The notes under the pieces were generated by a model. The model was not told the origin of the DNA and searched no databases. It saw only the letters and a program-made list of their open reading frames with translations. 64,000 nucleotides of DNA from the NCBI GenBank assembly GCA_948567375.1, contig OX419762.1, positions 48,961,034 through 49,025,033 of the forward strand. Direction: 5' to 3'. The stretch comes from Lunularia cruciata (taxonomy: Eukaryota > Streptophyta > Marchantiopsida > Lunulariales > Lunulariaceae). Below, piece after piece: positions 1 through 11,084 of the stretch. The position numbers were made by a program, and so were the translations under genes. Positions within the stretch are counted from its first letter, which is position 1. Each line of letters opens with the position of its first letter.

Positions 1-728
1 TGCTTGAGAGATGCCACCTCCTCATCCCTAGCACTCAGCTGCTCCTTGTGCTTCTTCTTCATTCCTTCCCATAATGCTCAGACCTCCTCTTAAGGGTTAG
101 CAAATTGGAATCTAATCAAGAGTTTTGCTATTGTGCCCTTGATATTTCCTTCTTCATCAAGTCTTTCTCCTTGTTCTCCTTTGGCTTCTCTTCTTGGATA
201 GCCATTTAGTCCAAAAAAGCTTGTTTGTTTTGAGCAATACCAACCTTCATCAATGTGAGCTTGGCCTTCACTAGGCATAACTCTATTTGGTATTGTTCTA
301 GCAAGGTGTCACTATCCTTTCTTCCATACCTTGTGGTTCACGGACAAGACATCTTATTTGGCTCATCATAGCTCTACATCTTTATCTATGAGAGCATCCT
401 CTAGCTCATAGACTTTGTAACAAGTTGGCACTCAAGACCATTTCTCCTTGTTTTGTCTGACTTGCTGAAGTTTGATCATGGGGATGACTTCTCTCTCTCA
501 TGATCACAAACTTCCCAAACGGCATGAAATCACGAGCCTCCAGCTAGTTGAGCTTCCGCTCTTGTATTGGCAATGCCCTTGGAGCTTAGCTAGTTGAGCC
601 TCTAAGCATGCAATCCCAACATGAGCCTTGGTCAACTCCTTCTCTGCTCCCAACTTCTCTTAGATAGCCTTTTGAATTTGATAGTGTAGGAACTCTATCT
701 AGTGCTTGTAATCCATCATGGTTGGATA
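1..728. other. Unassigned non-coding sequence
   Basis: No convincing gene. The plus strand is pyrimidine-rich, so the minus strand gives short Lys/Glu-rich reading frames that are broken and resemble nothing I recognise. It is the left flank of the solo LTR that starts at 729; 6,010-6,501 is the right flank. Confidence 0.5.
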
Positions 729-1061
729 TGTAACACCCATCTATGCATGTATGTGCTATTGTGATATTTAGTTTGATATTATAAATATTTGAGAGAAATT
801 ATGTATATAGAGATAAGTATGGTTCTACATAATCATGATTAGCTAAAGTTAGTCAGAACTAAAAAAGAGGTGGCCTTACTTTAGAGGAAGTACAAAAGAT
901 GAACACCACTATTTTGGATTCTAGTATATTGAGTTGGTATTATTCCTAGGTATTTGGCTTGAGGAAAAAGTTGAGAACTCTTGGACCCACAAGCCTTTTT
1001 TGAATTCTTTTATAGTCCAAGGATAGCCCATGTTGAAGGAATCCTTGACTTAATGGTTGGG

Positions 1062-4000
1062 TGTGACAACCCAGCAAATATCACTTTTGTGGTAATTGGG
1101 TCAGTAAAGTTTGTTCCCGCAGAGATACGATCCAGAATTGGTCAAATACAAAGTCAAAAGTCACAATGGCAGTTCTTCTTGATGGCTTCTTTAATCTCTC
1201 AGGTAGAAACTACACCCAAAAGAGAGTAACAAGCTCACAATCTTGACAACTTGTCACGAATACACACACACATAATCACAACATAGCAAATTCTGTCCAA
1301 ACAACTCTTGATTGTGATGATTCAGATTCACCCGAAGATGGCACTTCACTCGAAGACCAATTTCGCCTTGGAATTGTGTTCCACCCCTCCACTGAAGGCA
1401 GAACTTCCTCGATTGAAATTGCTTCACATCAACTTCGTGCTGCACTCACCAATGCAGAATACTACCAACACTACAATTCCTCTCAGACCTGTCAAGGCAT
1501 TGCTTCGATGCACTTCACTCAGGATCAAACACACAGAATGAAGATCAAGGCTGCAGATTCCAACATCCACAGACACACTGACTTGCTCTTTGGAATTCTC
1601 CACACACTCACAAACACAAACACAAAATTGACAATCGGAGTTAAGCTTAAGCGACGAGTACTAAGAACATCACTTCGCTTTATCTATCTTTATAAATTTG
1701 AATACTGAATAACATCGTACTGCAAATGCTCCACTTAAATACTAAAGCAAACGGCAGATTTGCCTTCCTAGGCACCGCTTCCTAACATCTCTTCCTACCT
1801 ACAGATCCCAAGGGACAATCTATCTCTTCATATCTACCTTTTCCTCTCTCAAAATTGACTTCTATCTCGATCCGATGTCTACCTCATCATCGGTTTCCAA
1901 ACCCGATGATCTTCTTACTTTTTCACCTTCTTCGGGTATGATTGATTCTACTAATTTCTTTACTAATTCTATGACTTCTTCACTACAATCTACAATTGAG
2001 CTCATGGGTAATCTATCTACATTCTTATCTCCCGACCCACTCTTCTCTAATGTGTCAATCCTCAAGTCCAATGATACTTGTATTCCTACTTCTGCAACAT
2101 CGGATTTCTTCTCCACTGTCACACTATTCTAAATTTTCTCTAACTCTGAATTGACTAAATCCAGTCTAAGACTAACATTATTCTCTACATCTAACATTTT
2201 CCTATCTACACGCTCTCTCAACCGAATCAGCAATGTATTCATGTCCACATCCTTGGCTTTTTGCTTCCGAGTCTCCTGCACAAGTAATTTCAACTCATGT
2301 AGGCGAGCTTCCTCCAATCTCCCTTCAGCCTCCATGCTTAAGATCGCTCTTAATTTCCCCACAACTTCTCCTACTGATTTTGATTCATATCCTTGAGAGC
2401 GTTCTACCTTCAACTCGTCTTCATATTCTACAGCGAGCATCTTCTTCTCCTCTGCATACTGCATGCCCTGCTGTTCCGCACTCTTGACAAGTTCTCGCAA
2501 TCACTCTTCTTCTTCTTGCTTGGATGCCAACTCTCTTTGCCATGCTTGATCTTTTGTTGCGGCACTCTTCTTTAAGCTGTCCAACTCCTGCTCCATCACG
2601 ATGTTCATCGCCTTCAAATGAACATTCTCAATGTGCACATCACTCACTTCCTCCTTTATTTTGCTCAGCCACATTGCCTGCTCCTTCAATTCTCCGGCTT
2701 GCCTCTGCAATTCCTTCTCCTTCTCTACATAGCTTCCTTGTAGCAGGATCAGCATTTTCTTTCTCAAGCCTTCCTCCCTCCAAAGTTCTTCAATTTCTTC
2801 ATTTCTTTGGACTTGTTGCTCTTGCAACCCCTTCACTTCACTCAATAGATGCTTCACCACCTGCAACTCATTCATCCCCTTCCTGCAATCTTGGGGAATT
2901 CCTCTCCGATGTTCTTTCAACAGCTCAAGCAATGGTGTGACCACCTTTGTCAAATATGATATCCCGCCAAAGTTTTCTTCCTCTTCATTGCCATCTTTGT
3001 TTGGAGTCTTCTCCTCCATCATCGACTCCTTCATCCGAAGTCATGATCTTCAAATCTTCATCGTGTCGGTACTTTCTTCGTCTTGGCCTCTTGAACTCGG
3101 CCCCGCGGGATTCTCTGCTTCCTCTCCTGCTCTTGACTTGTTTGTTATCATCGTCTGACAAGCCTCACTTATTGCTGCCAATTGCTGGACCTCTGGCTCT
3201 CCATCACTTTCGCTCCCAGACTCCTCACTTTTCAAGGTGAGCTCCTCTTCTTCCGAGTCCTCTTCTTGTGACTCAGTCTCTTCCCCAGACTCTGATCTTG
3301 ATGATGCCTCTCTTAGGACTTTTGCTGTCTTCAACATCAGCCGCCGAGTCTTTCTTTGAATGGGAGACGACTTGGCTTCTTTGGGTTTGATACACTTCTT
3401 CGTCTTTGGATTGGTGATGTCTTTGATTTTCCACTGTCCCGTCCTCGCAAAGCACTCGTCATTTGCTCGAAGATGCAGCATATCAGTATATGCGCTCCTC
3501 ATTGTTTGCTTCCCGTCTCAAATTGGGGTGCATGTGAGACACCATACGATGACGCTCGTCTTTGGATAGTAAATTCAGCCCAAAGTAGAAGTGAGCTGCG
3601 AACAGTGCAAAATAATGCGGTGGCAAGCCCATTTGCTAATTCACCACCATCTGCCTCGTTCGGTGATGAAAGCACCTCACCCAATTAACTGGAACTCTTG
3701 CAAACATTTGATGGAAAAAGACGGCCTGCTGCATGGTCACGTAGGTCGTCCGTTCTGGCTTGAACATGGCCATCATCGCCCCCACAATACTTCTTTGGAT
3801 TGAGTCCCGATAGGACTCCACCTTGTAACCATTCGTAGTTCTTGGAGCAAAAAACGAGTTGTGGATCTCCGCCGTCTCTTCTACAGCATCACACTTCCGA
3901 TAGAAGGTGATCCCTATCGGCTCTCCTGCTTCTCTCCCCAATACTAACTTCCAATCCAACTCAGTCCATCGAGCTGGATTGCCTCTCTTCCCTTCCACCT

Positions 4001-4747
4001 TGGGACCCTCCTCACAATTATTGGCAACGATCTCTGCCATCACTCCCGGGAAATTGAAATTCTAGTTCCATGCTAAAAATGTAATACAAAGTCTAATCAA
4101 GACTTCAATTCTAGCTACTACATCTACTCTTTGGATTGTGAAACCTCTCACCGCCAGCGCGTTGGCCACCTTCTTTGCCATGATTTTTTCTCTTGTTCTA
4201 CGTTGTTGGAAAATAAGACCCTCTCCTGGACGAGACACTCTAACTCCCTCAGGCTTCCGGAAAATCTCACTCTCGACGGGCTTCCGGATATGCATTATTG
4301 CAGGACAACTACTCAAAGGAATTGGAAATTTACTCAAAGGATTCAACTTCCCCTTGCGCAGTCGCAATTTTATATTGCTCCGAATTGAAGTCATTCTTCA
4401 ATCGATTTTTTCTGTGAATTTCTCTCTTCTGCGTGCGCTCTCGGTCACTGTCAAGACATGCTTATTCTGCCCCTGCCATTTCTTGAAATGTACTTTCTTG
4501 CCACGCACAGAGGTTGTTAAACGGTCTTTGTCGTTCATGCGTCTTCCAACCTGAAGACAATGATCTTCGGACTTTTTCCGGCGTACTCCTCTTCCGATTA
4601 CCTCCATCATTGGATCCAATGTTAGCTTCTTCGGCTTTCTTCCAAAGTTACTTCCGTCCATTCTTTGTCCGCAATTTGACTTTTAGTGCTTACTTCGTCT
4701 CTTAAACACTACTAACCATAGAAAAACAAAAAAATGTGGGTACCACA
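1062..4747 (-). mobile_element. N-family element, copy N1 (3.7 kb, TG...CA ends, 5-bp target duplication)
   Basis: In the sense (minus) direction it begins TGTGGTACCCACA and ends GGGTTGTCACA. It is flanked by the 5-bp direct repeat TTGGG (1,057-1,061 and 4,748-4,752). Removing element plus one repeat restores an LTR-1 sequence that is uninterrupted at 51,450-51,480, so the borders are exact. It is clearly related over its whole length to N2 (34,576-38,352) and N3 (41,830-45,608), but more diverged and with more frame breaks, so it is the oldest of the three. The ends do not repeat each other as LTRs would. The class is unresolved: a very long solo LTR or a non-autonomous element of another type. 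Confidence 0.85.
1862..4394 (-). pseudogene. Decayed coiled-coil protein ORF of N1
   Basis: Six consecutive minus-strand reading frames (4,394-4,062; 4,043-3,636; 3,502-3,050; 3,034-2,501; 2,500-2,129; 2,122-1,862) correspond in order to the single long ORF of N2 at 34,986-37,559. The N-terminal part shares the VIARIEVL..L.ITFLAWN and GKRGNPARWT blocks and the F...R.P.NW.RCFH.RTRQMV block. The middle is acidic (Glu/Ser/Asp), and the C-terminal half is a Glu/Lys/Leu-rich predicted coiled coil ending in EVDIGS. Stops and frameshifts separate the pieces. I do not recognise a catalytic domain. The layout, a globular N-domain plus long coiled coil, recalls the plant 'putative gypsy-type transposon' protein families, but that is only an impression. 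Confidence 0.7.
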
Positions 4748-4924
4748 TTGGGTCAATATAAGATCACATGCTTAGTGAAATATGCCCATGTGGATGGATA
4801 TTTCTTTATACTTTTTGACTTTACTTGACTTTTAGCCTAGTAACTTGAGTTATTGTAGTAAATAGTAACTTTGGTGGGTAACTTTGTCACAAGTATATAA
4901 ACAAGAGGTGAGAAGGTACTCATT

Positions 4925-5101
4925 ATAATCACTAGATGAGCTCTTCCATGGAGCTCATTTGTGGCTCAGGGCATGTCTTAGGCAACACAACACTCTCAAG
5001 TTTCAGGCATTCCGTTGAGCCCTCCGGGGCTTGATGAGACACGACCCAGCTGCAAAGTTGGGTTTGCATACGGCCTTGTGGGGGGCATTGTGAAGGTTGG
5101 T
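4925..5101 (+). other. Probable end of rDNA 5' external transcribed spacer
   Basis: This ~175-bp block joins the LTR-1 sequence (homology lost near 4,924) to the first base of an 18S rRNA fragment. Its position directly before the 18S 5' end suggests it is the 3' end of the rDNA 5' ETS carried along with it. I cannot confirm this from conservation because ETS sequences diverge fast. Confidence 0.45.
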
Positions 5102-5834
5102 TACCTGGTAGATCCTGCCAGTAGCCATATGCTTGTCTCAAAGATTAAGCCATGCATGTGTAAGTATAAACACTTATGTATTGTGAAACTGCGAATGGCT
5201 CATTAAATCAGTTATAGTTTCTTTGATGGTACTTTGCTACTCGGATAACAATAGTAATTCTAGAGCTAATATATGCACCAACTCCTGACTTCTAGAAGGG
5301 ATGTATTTATTAGATAAAAGACCAATGCGGGCTTGCCCGGTGTTTTGGTGATTCATGATAATTTGACGAATTGAACGGTCTTAGCGCTGGTGATGTTTCA
5401 TTCAAATTTCTGCCCTATCAACTTTTGATGGTAGGATAGAGGCCTACCATGGTGGTAACGAGTGATGGAGAATTAGGGTTTGATGCCGGAGAGGGAGCTT
5501 GAGAAATGGCTACCACATCCAAGGAAGGCAGCAGGTGCACAAATTACCCAATCCCAACACGGGGAGGTAGTGACAATAAATAACAATACTGGACTTTTAC
5601 AAGTTTGGTAATTGGAATGAGTACAATCTAAATCCCTTAATGAGTATCCATTGGAGGGCAAGTCTGATGCTAGTAGCCGTGGTAATTCCAGCTCCAATAG
5701 CGTACATTTAATTGTTGCAGTTTAAAAGCTCGTAGTTGGATCTTGGGGAGGAGTGAGCGGTCCACCTCTTTTGATGTGCACTGATTGCCTCTCTCTTTTG
5801 GCCGAGGATGTGCTTCTGGCCTTAATTGGTTGGG
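5102..5834 (+). pseudogene. 18S rRNA gene fragment (5' ~40%), inserted in an LTR
   Basis: It begins TACCTGGTAGATCCTGCC, one base from the canonical plant 18S start. It continues through the universally conserved blocks: CATATGCTTGTCTCAAAGAT, GGCTCATTAAATCAGTTATA, ATTTCTGCCCTATCAACTTT, GGTAGTGACAATAAATAACA, and GGTAATTCCAGCTCCAATAG (positions about 5,680-5,699). It stops in the V4 region at CTTAATTGGTTGGG. About 733 of roughly 1,800 nt are present. Many C-to-T and G-to-A differences from the conserved core show it is a non-functional, methylation-decayed copy. LTR-1 homology resumes near 5,849. Confidence 0.93.
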
Positions 5835-6009
5835 ATGTAGAGTCAGCAATGTCTCTCATTGAGTTCTCTAGTGAGCAATGTCTTAAGTCTTGGAGTGTTA
5901 GCCTTGGAAGAGTATGATGGACTTAGGGTTCTTTGTCTTCTTAGTCCATAGTGCACTACCATAATAGCCATCAGAGGTTCATCCTAAGTGAGATATAGGC
6001 AAGCTCATA

Positions 6010-6501
6010 GATCAATATGCCAATACACAAGCAGCAAGTTCTCCATGGCTTTCAGCACCGGCCCCAACATGTGAACAACCCAAGTTGACAAGGCTGGTAG
6101 TTCATAAGGTAGTCTAGCCATGACTCCTTGAAGGACGATGACTAGCTCTCACTCTTTCTTGTTGCAGTGTCGAGGCCACTTCCTGGTCTTGTGGGTGATC
6201 ACAAATAGGTGTTGTGGCCATTAGGGTATGGTCTTTATGGGGTCTGGGTGGAGAACTTGACATTCCCTTCTCCCACATTAATCTTCCACCACCTAACACT
6301 TCAGATGTTGTTATAGTCTTAGCAATAGCCGCAATAACTATGTCCATGTCTAAGGAGAGATGTCTCTTAAAACCCTTCTCCTTCTCTGCACTCAAGAACC
6401 TCCTCCCTTATGATCATGAAGGTGTGGTCCGAATGTCCTTAGGTATAGGTCTTTGGGATAGAGTCACCACCTTGTGCCCTTTGGAAGGCATTGCAAGTAA
6501 A
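6010..6501. other. Unassigned sequence right of solo LTR-1a
   Basis: No reading frame I can defend and no similarity to other parts of the window that I can see. It is probably the continuation of the older sequence (1-728) into which LTR-1a inserted. Confidence 0.4.
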
Positions 6502-6925
6502 TATGAAGACTAGCAAGTTTCACTTTTGAAGTAATAGGTAAGTAATTATTTTTTCTCACAAAGATATTGGTCAAGAATGGTCAAATATGAAGTGAAAGTA
6601 ACAAGTTAGTCCTTCTTGATTTTTTCTTTAATCTCTTTGGTAGAAACTACACCCAAAGAGAGTAACAAGCGCTTAATTTGCAGTCTTGTCACAATTAAAT
6701 GTCACTAAGAATAACAATTCTTCAATTACTTTCCAATCCAATATCAATTGTGATGATTCAATCAATTTGAATAAGGCTTATTCACCATGAAGTGACTTTG
6801 ACTTGGTATTATATTCTATTCCTCCGCTGAAGGTATAACTTCCTCAATCAAAGAACTTCACATTGATCTAGTGCCTATGCTTACAAATGACAGATACTAC
6901 CAACACTTAGACTTCACAATCAAAT
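6502..6925 (-). mobile_element. N-family fragment (copy N4, 3' end only)
   Basis: The block aligns with the 3' terminal ~400 bp of N3 (41,830-42,240). Shared landmarks in order: GGTAAGTAA, the GGTCAAATA block, GGTAGAAACTACACCCAAA, GAGAGTAACAAGC, CAGTCTTGTCACA, a TTGTGATGATTCA block, CTGAAGG, and ATACTACCAACACT. The divergence is larger than between N1, N2 and N3. The remaining ~3.3 kb of the element is absent beyond about 6,925, so this is a truncated, older copy in minus orientation. Confidence 0.7.
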
Positions 6926-7073
6926 CCAAATATTTATGCACCACCTTTGGTCTCCTACTTGGGATGAGAAGAGCTTCTATCATCTAAAAATATGGTCATC
7001 ATGCTCTATACACACATTTTCTAGCTAGATACCTCCGTGTGGCATGATCTCTGACAAGAAACCAATCCAAGTA

Positions 7074-8238
7074 TAAGCTACTAACTGCTTGCTTCTTACA
7101 AATGCCAAGTGGCAAATCAAATGCCTAACATATCACCTCCAATTCAAGGTGAAAGGCCTCTTGTCAATGATCACTATGTGTGTGTCTTCCACCCATAATC
7201 ATGCAAACTCAATGCACAAACCTTATAGTAAGCTATTGACTGCTTGCTTCTTACAAATGCCAAGTGGCAAATCAAATGCCTAACACATTGCCTCCAAATT
7301 CAAGGTGAAGGGCCCTCTTGTCAATGATCTGTGAGCCGGCCTGTCTCTCACTCAGGATGAACCTCTGATGGCTATTATGGTAGCGCACCATGGACTAAGA
7401 AGGCAAGGAACCTCAACTCCATCATACTCCTCCAAGGCTAACACTCCAAGACTCAAGACATTGCTCACTAAAGAACTCAATGAGAGAGATAGTTGCAAAT
7501 GAAAGGATGATGAGTACCTCCTCACCCCTTGTTTATATACTTGTGAAATAGTTACATACCAAAGTTACTAATTACCGTAGTAACTCAAGTTACTAGACTA
7601 AAAGTCAAGTCAAGTCAAAAAGTAGAAAGGAATATCCATTCTCATAAGCATATTCCCCTAAGCATGTGGTCTTATCTTGACCCAACCACCAAGTCAAGGA
7701 TTCCTTCACATGGGCTATCCTTGGACTAAAGAAGAATCCAAAACAAAAAGGCTTGCGGGCCCAAGAGTTCTCAACTCTTTCTCAAAGCCAAACACCTAGG
7801 AATAATACCAAGTCAACACACTAAAATCCAAAATAGTGGTGCTCATTTTTTCTACTTCCTCTAAAGTAAGGTCTCCTCTATCTTAGCAATGACTAATTTT
7901 AGCTAACTATGACTAATATAGAACCATTCTTTATCTCTATATAAATAATATCTCTTAAGTACTTGTAATACCAAGCTAAATATCATAATACCACACACAT
8001 GCACAAATGGGTGTTACAGATCACCATGTGTGTGTCCTCTACCCACAAGCATGCAAACTCTATGCACAAACCTTGTGGTAAGCTACCAATTGCTTGCTTC
8101 TTCCAAATGCCAAGAAGCATATCAAATGCCTAACATATCACCTCCAAATTCAAGGTGAAAGGCTCTCTTGTCAATGATCACCATGTGTGTGTCTTCCAAC
8201 CACAAGCATGCAAACTCAATGCACAAAAAAATTTGCAA
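7074..8238 (+). repeat. ~156-bp tandem repeat, about three units, split by solo LTR-1b
   Basis: The unit starts TAAGCTA(C/T)..(A/T)TGCTTGCTTC and contains AAATGCCAAG..GCA.ATCAAATGCC, CAAGGTGAA, TTGTCAATGATCA and ACTC(A/T)ATGCACAAA. Starts are at 7,074, 7,229 and 8,079; the last interval is about 157 bp once the inserted LTR and its 4-bp duplication are subtracted. No coding capacity is apparent. Confidence 0.75.
7330..8018 (-). mobile_element. Solo LTR-1, copy b
   Basis: In the sense direction it runs TGTAACACCC...GGCTCACA, matching the LTR at 50,997-51,849. It lies inside the 156-bp tandem repeat and is flanked by GATC (7,326-7,329 and 8,019-8,022). The neighbouring repeat unit shows the empty site as a continuous CAATGATCACCATG. 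It carries the TATA-type box (minus strand, about 7,531-7,539). No internal retrotransposon sequence is attached, so it is a solo LTR left by recombination between two LTRs. Confidence 0.85.
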
Positions 8239-9171
8239 ACCAAGAATGGGACTCTAGCCAAATCTACACAAATGTATGCATGCAAAATAGTTCAAATTGT
8301 CAAATTTCACACACAAATTGACACAAAGTACTCTTGAAATTGTCAAGTTAACACAAAGTACTCTAGAACTAAGAATGAAAGCAAGTTTTGAGAAAAGTCC
8401 TACCAAGTGCATGGTCTAAGTTTTCCCAAGGTTCCACTTGGGTTTCACCATAGTAAAGCCAAGTGTTTACTAGATATTTGCAATATCACCTTAGGTTTGG
8501 CATAGTTTTGCTACTTGGAAATGCTTTCACTAGGGAGTAATGCTTTGCTATTCTATCATGTAATATAGTGTTGTGTCACTTTTTGGTTTTCTCTTTTTGT
8601 TGAGAAAATTTTGCTAGGGTTTTTTCTTCTTGGTAGGTATCACTAAGGTATTTCAATGATATTGTGGGGTTTTAGGGACTACAAATTGAAAAAGTTACAA
8701 GTATTGTGGGTGTTTTAGGATTTCAAAATTTGGCAAACATGGGTTTTAGGATTCCAAAAACAAATTACAAACATGCCAATTGAGCTAGTGAGAGCAATTG
8801 ATAGAAATTGAGGAACAAAACCAAAATGGAAGCTTGTACTCATGTGAGGGCAAAGGTCATGTAGGCCAATAGCAAACCTTAATCCCAATTTATCTAAACT
8901 AACCACTTGAATGCCATCCACAAATATCAATTTTTTTCTTTGTCCATCCGTGCATATCTCATGAAAGTCATGTTGTTGGACATGAGATGATGGCCAATCA
9001 ACTATTCACCCTCATAGAAATCTTCCATGTTAAGCATATCCTAATTATTTTCATAATCAGCAATGTCAACCATGTTTTGATGCAAAGTGTTCAAATTAGA
9101 GTTCTCTTACACTTTAAAACTCACTAAAAACTCACTAAAAACTTAGAAACTAACTATTCATATTCATGTTC
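8239..9171. other. Intergenic, no gene seen
   Basis: AT-rich sequence with only short, biased reading frames. Around 9,075-9,150 the sequence contains short local repeats (AACTCACTAAAAACTCACTAA). Nothing here is recognisable as a gene or element. Confidence 0.5.
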
Positions 9172-9867
9172 TATGAGCCGGCTTGTCCTTGTCTCTCACT
9201 CAAGATGAACCTCTAATGGTTATTATGGTATTACACCATGGACTAAGAAAGCAAGGAACCCTAACTCCATCATACTCTTCCAAGGCTAACACTCCAAGAC
9301 TCAAGACATTGCTCACTAGAGAAATCAATGAAAGAGAGATAATTGCAATGAAAGGATGATGAGTATCTCCTCACCCCTTTTTTATATATTTGTGAAATAT
9401 TTATGCACCAAAGTTACTAATTACTGGAGCAACTCAAGTTACTAAGCTAAAAGTCAAGTAAAGTCAAAAAGTATAAAGGGATATCTATCCACATAGGCAT
9501 ATTCCACTAAGCATGTGATCTTATCTTGACCCAACCACTAAGTCAAGGATTCCTTTACATGGGCTATCCTTGGACTATAGAAAAATCCAAAACAAAAATG
9601 CTTACGTGCCCAAGAGTTCTCAACTCTTTCTCAAAGCCAAACACCTAGGAATAATATCAAGTCAATACACTAGAATACAAAATAGTGGTGCTCATCTTGT
9701 CCACTTCCTCTAAAGTAAGGTCCACTTTATCTTAGCTTTGACTAACTTTAGCTTATCATGACTAATTTAGAACCATCCTTTATCTTTATGTTAATAATAT
9801 CTCTCAAGTACTTGTAATACTAAGCTAAATATCACAATACCACGGACATGCACAAATGGGCATTACA
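9172..9867 (-). mobile_element. Solo LTR-1, copy c
   Basis: A near full-length LTR-1 in minus orientation. It ends (sense start) TGTAATGCCCATTTGTG at 9,867 and starts (sense end) at the TATGAGCCGG block at 9,172, where other copies read TGTGAGCCGG. Flanks TGTTC / ATTCT give at best a degenerate target duplication. It directly adjoins the 3' side of MT-gypsy copy 2. Confidence 0.8.
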
Positions 9868-9946
9868 ATTCTCTTACACCTTCAAAACTAACTAAAATTT
9901 TGCTAGTCTTGTCCTCTCTCTCCCTTTTGGGTAAAATTTGACCTCT

Positions 9947-10584
9947 ATCATACACATATACATTGCTACACAACATTCATTGCTATGAAAATTATAAACT
10001 ATAGAAGCACAACTCACACATAAGTCTTACATGAACTCTAAAGTGCCACAATCAATCAATTCTTCATCAACTCAAATCATATTAGTACTTGATCATTCAC
10101 TCAATAATCTGCCAACAATTGCACACAAATTATAGTCAAGCAATACCCACTCTAGCTAAGAGACTCCAAGTGACGCTAGTTGGCTGTTTTTCCACCATAA
10201 CCAAGAACTTAAAGGCTCAACATCAAAGAAGTGAGCTCTTTGGGGCTGCACTTCAAAGGTATAACTCTGATTTTAACCTAGATCTCCAACCTAATGGTCC
10301 CATTGATGGCACACCCAATGTTGCAAGTATAAGTGGGTCCCTCCATGTGATTAGTATCCCAAACATGAAATTGAACTGCCAACTAGTCCATGAGTAACTA
10401 CCAAAATACCTCTAACTACCAACACTTCTACTCTAGTGTCCAAGCAATCTAATTTCAACACCTTTAATGTTGTGATAGTTTTCATGCATATATACATCAC
10501 TACACAATATACATTAATGTCAACATCATACACTATAGAAGCACAACTCACACATAAGTCATACATGAAGTCTAAAGTGCCACA
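9947..10584 (-). repeat. Terminal L-M-L block of MT-gypsy copy 2
   Basis: In sense order: L1 (10,584-10,482) begins TGTGGCACTTTAG directly after a purine tract. M (10,481-10,051) corresponds to the block that opens MT-gypsy copy 1 at 19,250. L2 (10,050-9,947) repeats L1. The same order with the same internal borders occurs at 48,402-49,064, so the arrangement is ancestral to both copies. Confidence 0.75.
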
Positions 10585-10763
10585 ATCACCCCCTTCCCCC
10601 TAGCTAGCAAGTAGATCTCTCTAAAGCCATATAGCCATCGTCTCCAAGTATATGGTATACCCTATGGTAGGCAGAGATCAAGAGTTTGGGGTGCTATCAA
10701 GCCCCATCATTAGTTGTAGGTCTACAATCTATACCATATAAAGGGTGAACTAGCTATAAGTCA

Positions 10764-11084
10764 AGTACATCTAGGACATAACCATTATCCTTGAGGAACC
10801 ATCATGAGGAGAGCAATCAAATGTGCCATATGCCATCCTCTCAAATAATTATCACACACTAACATAATAGCAGCTGCACTAGGAGAGCCACATAACATAT
10901 ATCGCAAGCATGCACAAGTGCCAAGCTTGGGTACATAGTACCATCAATTTTTGGGAGGTAGCATGGAGCACAATTGCGCACATAATCCTTCCAACAACAC
11001 CATCATGTTCTTCCAATACAAGGACTCCTAAAGGCAAAACCTTGTGCACACTCAAGATAGTGCAGCCTATAATAACATTGAGTG
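10764..11084 (-). pseudogene. Integrase C-terminus plus PHD finger, MT-gypsy copy 2
   Basis: The minus strand is collinear with copy 1 at 47,915-48,232: the VLP.GVLVLE..DGVV block, then the PHD region, ending in WLCPRCT and a stop at 10,761-10,763. Zinc ligands differ from copy 1: here the first pair reads YMLC (first Cys lost, second kept), whereas copy 1 reads CMLS. The two copies together show that both Cys were present in the ancestor. CDN, GWHMA and the final CPRC are visible; Cys after HMA is lost (HMAH) and a stop replaces a residue before WLCPRC. It is non-functional. Confidence 0.75.

Larger units (their letters stand above)
729..6009 (+). mobile_element. Solo LTR of gypsy-like family LTR-1 (copy a), split twice
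   Basis: The LTR starts TGTAACACCC and aligns by eye with the LTRs at 50,997-51,849 (+), 7,330-8,018 (-) and 9,172-9,867 (-). Its parts are 729-1,061, 4,748-about 4,924 and about 5,849-6,009. The first gap is the N1 element, the second an 18S rDNA fragment. A TATATAAAC box sits at 4,894-4,902. No primer-binding site follows the 3' end and no internal region is present, so I call it a solo LTR. The flanks (ggata / gatca) do not give a clean target duplication. The termini have diverged (the end reads CTCATA where the other copies read CTCACA), so this is an old copy. Confidence 0.75.

Noticed and set aside
2524-2940. Plus-strand Ser/Leu/Pro-rich frames opposite the N1 ORF (likewise opposite N2 and N3)
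   Set aside because: They are antisense shadows of Glu/Lys-rich coiled-coil coding sequence; no domain and no conservation of these frames between copies.
5473-5697. Minus-strand frames within the 18S fragment
   Set aside because: The region is rRNA gene sequence; the frames are accidental.
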